Origin: Candidatus Moraniibacteriota bacterium
GTDB lineage: Bacteria > Patescibacteriota > Minisyncoccia > Moranbacterales > GCA-2747515
Assembly: GCA_029933995.1 (NCBI GenBank)
Contig: JAOZNB010000028.1
Span: 1 to 11,636 of the forward strand
Reading direction: 5' to 3'
DNA length: 11,636 bases
Below, piece by piece: positions 5,713 through 11,636 of this stretch. The notes beneath the pieces were generated by a model. The model made no database searches and was not told where the DNA came from. It worked only from the letters and a program-made list of their open reading frames with translations. Position numbers and translations under genes: made by a program. Within the stretch, counting starts at the first letter, position 1, and each line of letters opens with the position of its first letter.

Positions 5713-6681
5713 TGTTCCACATGGAACAATTACTTTATATAATTATAAATAATATATGCACTGTTTTTTGTTCCACGTGGAACAAATTCATATTATAATC
5801 ATTTTTTATATTTTCATCTACAAAATTGTTCCACATGGAACAATTAGCTTACACTACTACATATAATATTTATATTTATCTATACAAATGTTCTACGTGG
5901 AACATTTTCAATGTTTTATTCATACTATTTTTATTTTATACTAAATTGTTCCACGTGGAACAATTATATATTTAGCATATCTCTTGTTTTTATTTTTATA
6001 TTATAAATATTTTATATAAAATATGTAAGCTATGAATTGTTTATTTTAAAAATAAAAATAATATTACCCTATATTACACCTATTCACTAACAAAAACCGT
6101 TAGAATCCTGTCCCAAAAAAAATCCTGGCTTTTTTAATTAAAAAAGTTCCACGTGGAACATATATAGTATTTTTTATACACAATTTATATTGACATTGAT
6201 TCACCTAAAATTTTTCAATTTTTTATTCATAGTATTTTTATTTTATACAGAATTGTTCCATGTAGAACAATTCTGTATCACCTCCCACTCTCTTTATTAT
6301 ATTTATCTATACATTTGTTCCACGTGGAACAAATTAAGATCCTTCTGTAAGGAAAATACTTCAAATGTCATCTTTTTTGTTCCACGTGGAACATTAACGA
6401 CGTTTTTTTCCATTTAACACTAAAGATTGTTCCATATGGAACAATTTTATACTCCTCTCCCTCTTAATTTTTATTATATTTAACCACATATTTGTTCCAC
6501 ATGGAACATTCGTAGTATTTTTACTTGTTTTATATAATAATTTGTTCCATATGAAACAAATTATTCACTTATTAACCTCTCTTTATTATATTTTTATTAC
6601 ACATTGTTCCATATGGAACATTCTAAAATCTTTTTTATTCATAAAATAATCTTATTATTACTTTTTGTTCTACGTGGAACA
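5713..6681. repeat. parS: array of 14 parS-like palindromes (putative ParB centromere)
   Basis: Fourteen 16-bp sites related to TGTTCCACGTGGAACA start at 5713, 5769, 5827, 5889, 5947, 6145, 6254, 6316, 6378, 6428, 6493, 6543, 6605 and 6666. Those at 5769, 5947, 6316 and 6378 are exact palindromes, and 6145 differs only in its first base. Others vary in the centre: CACATG (5713, 5827, 6493), CATATG (6428, 6543, 6605), CATGTA (6254), or have TTCTAC in the left arm (5889, 6666). The bacterial parS consensus is close to TGTTTCACGTGAAACA, and Bacillus and Pseudomonas sites carry the same GTTCCACGTG half, so ParB binding is the best explanation. Spacing is mostly 50-65 bp, with gaps of 198 and 109 bp. 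A degenerate half site (TGTTCCAT) lies at 5493. The stretch holds no credible gene. parA and parB are not in the window. An unrelated regulator with a parS-like site is the alternative. Confidence 0.85.
5963..6144. other. AT-rich gap inside the palindrome array
   Basis: This 182-bp stretch has no palindrome, although its length would fit two or three more. 5985-6065 is almost pure A/T, followed by the GC-richer segment ACCGTTAGAATCCTGTCCC (6096-6114) and by A and T runs flanking TCCTGGC (6115-6136) that could act as a weak terminator. An easily melted origin segment is conceivable, but no cluster of DnaA boxes is visible. Confidence 0.3.
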
Positions 6682-6720
6682 ATTGTTAACTTTTATTAAT
6701 AAGATTATTTACTTCTTAAC

Positions 6721-6749
6721 TTGACAAATACCTTGTTATATTGTATTAT
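6721..6749 (+). promoter_or_regulatory. upstream promoter (P1) of the nrdD locus
   Basis: TTGACA at 6721-6726, a 17-bp spacer and TATTAT at 6744-6749 predict a start near 6756, giving a leader of about 245 nt before nrdD. The NrdR-like boxes lie downstream of this start, so NrdR bound there would act as a roadblock for P1 transcripts. Confidence 0.6.
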
Positions 6750-6808
6750 ATTTATTATTTTTATACTAGATTAATAGCACTTCTTACATGCTAGTTTATT
6801 TTATACCC

Positions 6809-6857
6809 CACTAACTAGTAGTGGTAGTCAGACACAAAAAACCACTATATATAGTAT
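6809..6857 (+). promoter_or_regulatory. tandem NrdR-box-like palindromes
   Basis: 6842-6857 reads CCACTATATATAGTAT, with the dyad core ACTATATATAGT that matches the NrdR box (roughly ACACTATATATAGTGT). 6809-6824 reads CACTAACTAGTAGTGG, a weaker copy. The centres are 33 bp apart, about three helical turns, which is the usual arrangement for NrdR, the ATP/dATP-sensing repressor of ribonucleotide reductase genes. The position just upstream of nrdD supports the reading. nrdR itself is not in the window. Confidence 0.65.
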
Positions 6858-6885
6858 GTTTGTATATTCTGTGGATATGTCAAGC

Positions 6886-6914
6886 TTGCTAAGAATCTCA
6901 ATTAGTTTTATAAT
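6886..6914 (+). promoter_or_regulatory. proximal promoter (P2) of nrdD
   Basis: TTGCTA at 6886-6891, a 17-bp spacer and TATAAT at 6909-6914 predict a start near 6921, about 80 nt before ATG 7001. The NrdR-like boxes end 28 bp upstream of the -35 element. A single DnaA-box-like TGTGGATAT (6870-6878, one mismatch) lies between them. Confidence 0.65.
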
Positions 6915-7000
6915 GAAATTCAGATAGGGGTAAGAATCAAAAAATTTCTTGCTTTTTTCTTTTGACCACTAATTTTTAGATGATATTTCACAACACTTTT

Positions 7001-9118
7001 ATGGCAATACACAAAATCAAAAAAAGGAACGGTACTATTGTTGACTTTGATATAAAAAAAATAGAAAATGCTATTGAAAAAGCAGCGTTGGCTTCAAATC
7101 CTACAAAACCCGTTAATGCTACCAAAATTGCAATATATGCAGAAAGACAACTAACAGAGGCTTATGCTGATGAAATTCCTACTGTAGAACAAGTTCAGGA
7201 TACCGTAGAAGCTGCATTGATACATTATAATTATCCACAAGTAGCAAAGGATTACATTTTATACCGCCAAAAGCGTACAGAGGCCCGTTCTGATGCAAAT
7301 GTAATGGTTGATGTTGACAAGACTATTGGTGAATATTTAAATCAACTAGACTGGCGCGTAAATGCAAACTCAAACCAAGGTTATTCTCTGGGTGGTATGA
7401 TTCTCAATACTGCAGGAAAGGTGACTGCAAATTATTGGCTTTCTCACATTTATCCCAAAGCAATTGGAGAAGCTCACAGAAATGCTGATTTACACATACA
7501 CGATCTTGATATGTTTAGTGGCTATTGTGCTGGTTGGAGTTTACGAGCACTGCTAGAAGAAGGTTTTAACGGTGTATCTAATAAAATTGAGTCTAATCCA
7601 CCTAAGCATTTGTCTAGTGCTGTAGCTCAAATGGTTAATTTTCTAGGTACGCTCCAAAATGAATGGGCTGGAGCACAAGCATTTTCTAGCTTTGACACAT
7701 ATATGGCACCGTTTGTAAAAAAGAGAGAAATAGAAATTCGTGATTCACTCAAAGACCATAATCTTAAATTTGAAACAAAAAAAGATCTTGATAAGTATGT
7801 TGAAGACACACTCTATAGTTACGTATACCAAAATATCCAATCTTTTGTTTTTAACCTCAATATTCCATCCAGATGGGGAACACAGACACCTTTTACGAAC
7901 ATAACACTTGATTGGGTATGTCCTAATGACTTAAAAGACAAGACTATTATACTAGGAGGTAAGCCTTTTTCTCACACATTTGGTGAATTATCAAAGGAGA
8001 TGGATATGGTAAATAAAGCCTTTATCGAAGTAATGATGGCAGGGGATTCAAAAGACCGTACATTTACATTTCCAATTCCTACATATAACATCACAAAAGA
8101 TTTTGATTGGAAAGATCCAAAAGTTCTACCATTATTTGAAATGACAGCAAAATATGGTACGCCTTACTTCCAAAATTTCATTAACTCAGACCTAGATCCA
8201 AGTGATGTGAGGTCAATGTGTTGTCGTTTACAACTTGATTTGAAGGAATTACGTAAACGTGGTGGTGGACTCTTTGGTTCTGCTGAAATGACTGGCTCAA
8301 TTGGTGTAGTAACTCTCAATGTTGCTCGCATAGGTAAGACATGCGCAGGTGACCAAAAAGCATTCCTAGCACGCATTGAACACCTCATGGAGCTTGCTAA
8401 AGCATCTTTAGAAATTAAACGTACAGTTATTACAAAATGGATGGACAAGGGACTATTTCCATATACAAAAAGGTATCTTGGTAAATTAGACAGTCATTTC
8501 TCAACAATTGGTATAAATGGAGTAAATGAAGCAATTCGCAATTTTACAGAAGATTCTGATAATATAACAACTGAATTTGGCCAAAAATTTGCAAATGACC
8601 TTATGGAATTCATTCGAGAAAAAATGTCAGAATTTCAAGAGGAAACTGGAAATTTATATAACCTTGAAGCAACCCCTGGAGAGGGAACGACGTATCGATT
8701 TGCAAAGGAAGACAAAAAACAATACGAGGACATCATTCAAGCTGGTACAGAAGAAGCTCCTTACTACACAAACTCCACACAAATTCCTGTTGGTTATACG
8801 GATGATATCTTTGAAGCCCTTGATTTACAAGACAATCTACAATCGCTGTATACTGGTGGAACTGTGCTGCATGGATATATGAGTGAAAAAGTAAGTTCTG
8901 GTGAAGCGTGCGCAAACCTAGTTAAAAAGATTCTGACAAATTATAAATTACCATATATTACAGTTACTCCAACATTCTCAATTTGTCCAAAACATGGCTA
9001 TCTAAAGGGAGAATATGACTTTTGTCCAAAGTGTGATGAAGAAATTGGACTTAAAAATAAGAGCTCTTGTGACAGTGAATTCCGTGGACGATATGAAAGT
9101 AGTGAAGGGGACAAATAA
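7001..9118 (+). CDS. nrdD: anaerobic ribonucleoside-triphosphate reductase, large part without the glycyl-radical segment
   Basis: Reduces ribonucleoside triphosphates to deoxy forms for DNA synthesis without oxygen. Residues 1-95 form an ATP-cone (KIKKRNGTIVDFD at the start), the dATP/ATP regulatory domain. The ten-stranded barrel follows, with LHIHDLDMFSGYCAGW (Cys176) and SMCCRLQLD (C407/C408) in the usual active-cysteine regions, and FTNITLDW, FPIPTYNITKDF and GSIGVVTLNVARIG. A zinc site at the end has C662PKH and C675PKC678. Full-length NrdD then continues into a RVxGYxRPV radical loop; here the protein instead ends in a divergent tail (SSCDSEFRGRYESSEGDK) and a TAA stop. The radical segment is a separate gene at 9288. 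ATG 7001 (705 residues) is preferred because family members start just before the KIKKR segment; ATG 6980 would add seven residues. No Shine-Dalgarno sequence is visible. Confidence 0.95.
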   Translation: MAIHKIKKRNGTIVDFDIKKIENAIEKAALASNPTKPVNATKIAIYAERQLTEAYADEIPTVEQVQDTVEAALIHYNYPQVAKDYILYRQKRTEARSDANVMVDVDKTIGEYLNQLDWRVNANSNQGYSLGGMILNTAGKVTANYWLSHIYPKAIGEAHRNADLHIHDLDMFSGYCAGWSLRALLEEGFNGVSNKIESNPPKHLSSAVAQMVNFLGTLQNEWAGAQAFSSFDTYMAPFVKKREIEIRDSLKDHNLKFETKKDLDKYVEDTLYSYVYQNIQSFVFNLNIPSRWGTQTPFTNITLDWVCPNDLKDKTIILGGKPFSHTFGELSKEMDMVNKAFIEVMMAGDSKDRTFTFPIPTYNITKDFDWKDPKVLPLFEMTAKYGTPYFQNFINSDLDPSDVRSMCCRLQLDLKELRKRGGGLFGSAEMTGSIGVVTLNVARIGKTCAGDQKAFLARIEHLMELAKASLEIKRTVITKWMDKGLFPYTKRYLGKLDSHFSTIGINGVNEAIRNFTEDSDNITTEFGQKFANDLMEFIREKMSEFQEETGNLYNLEATPGEGTTYRFAKEDKKQYEDIIQAGTEEAPYYTNSTQIPVGYTDDIFEALDLQDNLQSLYTGGTVLHGYMSEKVSSGEACANLVKKILTNYKLPYITVTPTFSICPKHGYLKGEYDFCPKCDEEIGLKNKSSCDSEFRGRYESSEGDK

Positions 9119-9137
9119 CATTTATTAACAAAAACCA

Positions 9138-9248
9138 TGTCATTTCGACTGTAGCGTAGCGAAATAGAGAAATCTCTAAACTAAAAGCTCTAAATAATTT
9201 TACAGCCTTGAGTTCTCTCGACTTCACTGCGTTACGCTCGAGATGACA
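9138..9248. repeat. 111-bp imperfect palindromic repeat (REP/MITE-like)
   Basis: The outer 39 bp on each side (9138-9176 and 9210-9248) are inverted copies matching at 29 of 39 positions. The ends are TGTCAT and ATGACA, and 33 bp lie between the arms. Many mismatches are transitions that still pair in RNA. It resembles the TGTCATTTCGA...GAGAAATCTC palindromes I recall from many uncultured genomes. There is no transposase and no clear target duplication. It occupies most of the 169-bp gap between the two nrdD parts and, transcribed, would fold into a long hairpin there. Confidence 0.75.
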
Positions 9249-9287
9249 ATAATATTAAAAAATAATTAATTAAGTAAAAACAAACAT

Positions 9288-9476
9288 ATGGCATCACAAA
9301 AGATCCAAATGAACGATGGGGAACGAACACGTTGTGAAGTATGGACACGAGTAATGGGATATTTTCGCCCAGTATCATTCTTTAATACTGGTAAAAAATC
9401 AGAACATTATTCTCGTAAGCATTTTCAAGAATGTGTTTGTGCAAATGATGATTTTACAAACAAGTTTGGTAACTAA
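9288..9476 (+). CDS. stand-alone glycyl-radical segment of anaerobic ribonucleotide reductase
   Basis: A 62-residue protein that corresponds to the C-terminal end of ordinary NrdD. RTRCEVWTRVMGYFRPVSFF (residues 13-32) holds the glycyl-radical loop, with Gly24 in RVMGYFRP as the predicted radical site, followed by NTGKKSEHYSRKHF. NrdG would abstract hydrogen from Gly24, and the radical would pass to the active cysteine of the large part, so the two proteins must associate. The frame differs from nrdD, a TAA at 9267-9269 closes the frame upstream, and ATG 9288 is the only start before the motif, giving a fresh MASQKIQ N-terminus. No Shine-Dalgarno sequence is present. It could also serve as a spare part for damaged enzyme, like GrcA (YfiD), but no intact NrdD is visible here. 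A decaying fragment is possible, though the intact motif and frame argue against it. Confidence 0.85.
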   Translation: MASQKIQMNDGERTRCEVWTRVMGYFRPVSFFNTGKKSEHYSRKHFQECVCANDDFTNKFGN

Positions 9477-9507
9477 TCCTCCTTCGCGTAAAGCTACGGC
9501 GGATAAG
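9477..9507. repeat. short GC-rich repeat, directly after the glycyl-radical gene
   Basis: TCCTCCTTCGCG...GCTACGGCGGA begins at the base after the TAA. It can fold through CGTA/TACG (9487-9490 with 9495-9498) and through imperfect TCCTCC/GGCGGA ends. It is clearly GC-richer than its surroundings and resembles dispersed repeats I recall from Patescibacteria genomes. With the 111-bp palindrome it brackets the small gene. Confidence 0.5.
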
Positions 9508-9530
9508 AAAAGATAGCTAAATTTGTGTAA

Positions 9531-9593
9531 TTATCCAGTTTTTGTGAATATGAAGATGTAATTAATCACATCTCTGCTCACAAAAATTGATAA
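9531..9593 (+). promoter_or_regulatory. long hairpin upstream of nrdG
   Basis: TTATCCAGTTTTTGTGA (9531-9547) and TCACAAAAATTGATAA (9578-9593) are complementary apart from a bulge and a G-T pair. Inside lies a second dyad, AGATGT...ACATCT (9554-9573). The whole can form an extended stem in the nrdD-nrdG transcript. It has no T run, so it is not an ordinary terminator; a processing or stability element is likely. Confidence 0.5.
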
Positions 9594-9609
9594 CTATATA
9601 AAAAGCGGA

Positions 9610-9660
9610 CAAGGTTTGGCCTTAAAGGTCATCTATTGAGTCATGTAAGGCCGAACCTTG
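9610..9660 (+). promoter_or_regulatory. 15-bp leader hairpin before nrdG
   Basis: CAAGGTTTGGCCTTA (9610-9624) pairs with TAAGGCCGAACCTTG (9646-9660) with one U-G wobble and a 21-nt loop (9625-9645). GGAG (9661-9664) follows at once, 12 nt before ATG 9677. GGTTTG in the left arm could instead pair with CAAACC at 9665-9670, so two mutually exclusive folds exist. This suggests control of nrdG translation or transcript stability; no known riboswitch class is recognised. Confidence 0.55.
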
Positions 9661-9676
9661 GGAGCAAACCCACCCA

Positions 9677-10384
9677 ATGCTAATAAGCGGAGTACAAAAA
9701 TTCACCATGCTGGACTATCCAGAAAAAATAGCAGCTATCATATTCACTCCTGGATGTAATATGCGTTGCGGTTTTTGTCATAATAAAGAATTTGTCCTAC
9801 CTGAAGAAATTAAAAAGATTAAACCTAGTTTTATACCAGAAGAAGCCGTTTTAAATTTCTTGGAAAGCAGAAAAGGTAAGCTAGATGGTGTTGTCATCTC
9901 TGGCGGAGAACCAACCGTACAATCAGACCTTCAACAATTTATCCAAAAAGTACGAAGGATGGGATTTTTAGTAAAGTTAGACACCAATGGAAATTTACCC
10001 GATGTACTGAAAAATCTAGTTAATGACGGACTACTTGATTATGTAGCAATGGATGTAAAAACAACATTAAATAATTATGAAGATTTGGTGGGAAAAATGG
10101 CAAATCCACAAGATATAAAAGAGAGCCTTAATTTTCTAAAGCAGGGAACTGTACCATACGAATTCCGCACAACAGTAATTGATGGAATTCACACAGACGA
10201 TGTTATAAAAGAAATGGCAGAATTAATGCGCGGTGCAGATAAACTATATTTACAAAAATTCCGCCCAGAAACAACACTTGACCCAGAATTTGGAAATAAA
10301 AAACCAATAGCAAATAAACAACTGCAAAAATATATTCAAATTTTTCAAGATGCAGACATACAAGATGTAGATATTCGACAATAA
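9677..10384 (+). CDS. nrdG: anaerobic ribonucleoside-triphosphate reductase activating protein (radical SAM)
   Basis: A radical SAM enzyme that generates the glycyl radical on anaerobic ribonucleotide reductase. The N-terminus (GVQKFTMLDYPEKIAAIIFTPGC) is typical of the longer NrdG type. C27-x3-C31-x2-C34 in GCNMRCGFCHN binds the 4Fe-4S cluster and SAM. SGGEPT at 75-80 is the SAM-binding GGE motif, followed by VKLDTNGN, DYVAMDVK and a C-terminal YLQKFRPE segment. The 235-residue length is usual for this type. Its target here would be Gly24 of the separate 62-residue protein encoded 200 bp upstream on the same strand. The leader contains two strong hairpins and no convincing promoter of its own, so co-transcription with nrdD is likely. 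Related activases act on other glycyl-radical enzymes, but the location fixes the role. Confidence 0.94.
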   Translation: MLISGVQKFTMLDYPEKIAAIIFTPGCNMRCGFCHNKEFVLPEEIKKIKPSFIPEEAVLNFLESRKGKLDGVVISGGEPTVQSDLQQFIQKVRRMGFLVKLDTNGNLPDVLKNLVNDGLLDYVAMDVKTTLNNYEDLVGKMANPQDIKESLNFLKQGTVPYEFRTTVIDGIHTDDVIKEMAELMRGADKLYLQKFRPETTLDPEFGNKKPIANKQLQKYIQIFQDADIQDVDIRQ

Positions 10385-10400
10385 TCAACAAAACCTATTT

Positions 10401-10429
10401 TTACAATACTATTATCAATATGTTATTCT
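10401..10429 (+). promoter_or_regulatory. weak candidate promoter of the 308-residue gene
   Basis: TGTTATTCT at 10421-10429 is an extended -10 (TGn plus TATTCT), with a poor -35 (TTACAA, 10401-10406) 17 bp upstream. A start near 10436 would leave a leader of about 25 nt before ATG 10461. No clear terminator separates this gene from nrdG, so read-through is also possible. Confidence 0.3.
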
Positions 10430-10460
10430 ATATAACACTAATCAATAATAAAATTATATT

Positions 10461-11387
10461 ATGACAACTACAGAACCAGTAGGTGATCAAAGAATTGAAC
10501 GAGCGGGCCAACCAACAATTATTAGAAGGAGAGGTAAGGAACGAACAATGGAAAAGACTTATGGAGTACTTGATAATCCATCTATACAATTTGAAAGAGA
10601 TCTGACTGAAAATGAGTCAATCATATTACAACTTGCCCTTGCAGAAAAAAATAAATCAGATGCCGAAGCTATTAGCGACATGCAACAATTCAAAGGATTG
10701 CATTCGGATAAAAAAATTGATGAGGATGTTCTTTTGTTAAATAAATTACGTAAAAAACAAGCTGCTAAAGAGGACGCAGAAAAATCAAATGACGCAAAAG
10801 ATATTGCAAAAGAAAGAGCTATTATTGCAGAATATTTATTTTATAATTTTGCTAGTGACAGTAAATTTTTTGGTAAGAATTCTTTTGTAACAAAAACCAA
10901 TGAATTTGATGATCGTACACATCATGCCGATAGCATTGTCACTTGGTTCGACAAAGAAGGAAACGATACGGCACGATTAGCGTTTGATGTAACCATTTCA
11001 TCAAATGAACAAGTTTTAGCAACAAAAGAAGATTACATAAAATCTGATATTAAAAGTGGTAAACTAACAAGTCTTGATTATTTTGATTCACAAAGTACTG
11101 CCAACTATTCATTAAGTCAAATACCTCGTGTGATTATTATGTTAACACCTCAAAATATTATTGCTATGTGCAATAAAGCCATTGAAGCTATTCAATCCGA
11201 AGATAGAGAATTTGACTCTTTAGCTGATGATCCATCAATCAAGAAATTTATTGGAATACACATAAAAGAAGAACTATCCAGTCAGATAGAACGTTTGCAA
11301 AAAAATATTGGTTCTGACTCACCAGAAAAGGACTTGTTATTTCAACAAGCGATTCTCAATACTGAAGCCGCTGTAAAACAATTATAA
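10461..11387 (+). CDS. hypothetical protein, 308 residues, with a possible nuclease-like core
   Basis: I do not recognise this soluble, charged protein. The N-terminal 30 residues are basic and Thr/Arg-rich. Residues about 45-125 form a highly charged helical, probably coiled-coil, region. A compact central part contains NEFDDRTHHADSIVTWF and ARLAFDVTIS, with D157 and D176 spaced like the second and third motifs of PD-(D/E)xK folds, but the lysine of the third motif is replaced by threonine (DVT). A helical tail follows. Two starts are possible: ATG 10461, and ATG 10548, which has a better Shine-Dalgarno-like TAAGGA seven bases upstream and would drop the basic leader. It follows nrdG by 76 bp but shows no functional link to it, and it ends at a strong terminator. 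Confidence 0.7.
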   Translation: MTTTEPVGDQRIERAGQPTIIRRRGKERTMEKTYGVLDNPSIQFERDLTENESIILQLALAEKNKSDAEAISDMQQFKGLHSDKKIDEDVLLLNKLRKKQAAKEDAEKSNDAKDIAKERAIIAEYLFYNFASDSKFFGKNSFVTKTNEFDDRTHHADSIVTWFDKEGNDTARLAFDVTISSNEQVLATKEDYIKSDIKSGKLTSLDYFDSQSTANYSLSQIPRVIIMLTPQNIIAMCNKAIEAIQSEDREFDSLADDPSIKKFIGIHIKEELSSQIERLQKNIGSDSPEKDLLFQQAILNTEAAVKQL

Positions 11388-11398
11388 ATTTAGAAAAT

Positions 11399-11436
11399 AA
11401 AAAGTCTATAGAAATGTTATTTCTATAGACTTTTTT
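11399..11436. terminator. strong bidirectional rho-independent terminator
   Basis: A perfect 17-bp stem (11399-11415 with 11419-11435; core AGTCTATAGAAAT with ATTTCTATAGACT) and a GTT loop, with A runs on the left and T6 on the right. It sits between the converging 308-residue gene and the minus-strand gene that enters from the right edge, so it can end both transcripts. Confidence 0.9.
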
Positions 11437-11448
11437 AATGCCCTTATA

Positions 11449-11636
11449 TTATTCAGACACCCCCAGCCCTAATTCTGACATTCTTTTTTTAACTGCTAAG
11501 ATTCTTTTAGTGTCTCCTTGCTCAACAGCTTTTTTTAGAGAATCATTCCACATTTCCTGCACATCAACATCATAATTTATATGATGCTCTGTAAGGTACT
11601 TGCATTTAGGACGTTGTGCTTGCTCAATATCAGACC
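11449..11636 (-). CDS. C-terminal part of an unrecognised protein (5' end beyond the window)
   Basis: An open frame of 61 codons runs from the right edge to a TAA at 11451-11449. The visible end reads ...AQRPKCKYLTEHH, then VQEMWNDSLKKAVEQGDTKRILAVKKRMSELGLGVSE. The last 35 residues look like two amphipathic helices, of the sort found in small protein-interaction or DNA-binding tails. It stops 13 bp from the bidirectional terminator, as expected for a real convergent gene. No family is recognised. Confidence 0.6.
   Translation of the reverse strand, partial: SDIEQAQRPKCKYLTEHHINYDVDVQEMWNDSLKKAVEQGDTKRILAVKKRMSELGLGVSE

Noticed and set aside
6190..6417. 75-residue plus-strand open frame in the palindrome array
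   Set aside because: It is composed of AT-rich spacers and palindromes (repeated FVPRGT-like peptides from GTTCCACGTGGAAC); no start signal or coding character.
5713..6681. CRISPR array
   Set aside because: The repeated unit is a 16-bp palindrome, and the spacers resemble one another rather than being unique. No cas genes are present.
6870..6878. oriC based on DnaA boxes
   Set aside because: Only one near-match to the DnaA box (TGTGGATAT) is seen between the array and nrdD; no cluster, and dnaA is not in the window.
9119..9287. Group I intron or intein between the two nrdD parts
   Set aside because: The gap is only 169 bp, has no intron core or splicing-domain sequence, and is explained by the 111-bp inverted repeat.

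Overview
The window is AT-rich chromosomal DNA that looks like a small-genome bacterium of the Candidate Phyla Radiation (Patescibacteria). This rests on tRNA genes without an encoded CCA, short AT-rich intergenic regions, almost no Shine-Dalgarno sequences, a family-4 uracil-DNA glycosylase of a divergent type, several unrecognised small proteins, and an anaerobic ribonucleotide reductase. The assignment is inference: there is no rRNA or other firm marker. The standard code fits, and TGA is not read as sense in the recognised genes.

Layout. 1-50 may be the 3' end of a degenerate tRNA. 86-454 (-) is a small four-helix membrane protein. 755-2267 (+) is a two-gene unit of unknown function with an extended -10 promoter and a strong terminator at 2281-2310. 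2590-3057 (+; the signal sequence may start at 2548) is a secreted 3D-domain, probably cell-wall-active protein behind a near-consensus promoter. The minus strand from 5599 to 3102 holds a consensus promoter, tRNA-Arg(CCT), rbfA, a DHH phosphoesterase, a family-4 uracil-DNA glycosylase, and then tRNA-Cys(GCA) and tRNA-Leu(TAA), which may have their own promoter. The hairpin at 3061-3095 ends both this block and the converging 3D-domain gene.

The most striking region is the 1.4 kb divergent intergenic stretch 5600-7000. It carries 14 copies of a 16-bp palindrome, TGTTCCACGTGGAACA and variants, between 5713 and 6681. This is a close match to parS, the ParB centromere site, so the stretch is probably a chromosomal centromere cluster, perhaps near the replication origin. 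Most sites are 50-65 bp apart, and two alternating spacer types give a dimeric repeat of about 120 bp.

To the right lies an anaerobic ribonucleotide reductase locus with two candidate promoters and a pair of NrdR-box-like palindromes. The large NrdD protein stops after its zinc site and lacks the glycyl-radical segment. That segment (RVMGYFRP) is a separate 62-residue protein at 9288-9476. A 111-bp imperfect palindromic repeat sits between the two parts. The activase nrdG (9677-10384) follows a structured leader with two large hairpins. If both parts are made, they would form a split NrdD, with NrdG installing the radical on the small subunit, much as GrcA (YfiD) supplies a radical domain to pyruvate formate-lyase. 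The window ends with a hypothetical protein (10461-11387), a 17-bp bidirectional terminator, and the C-terminal part of an unrecognised minus-strand gene.
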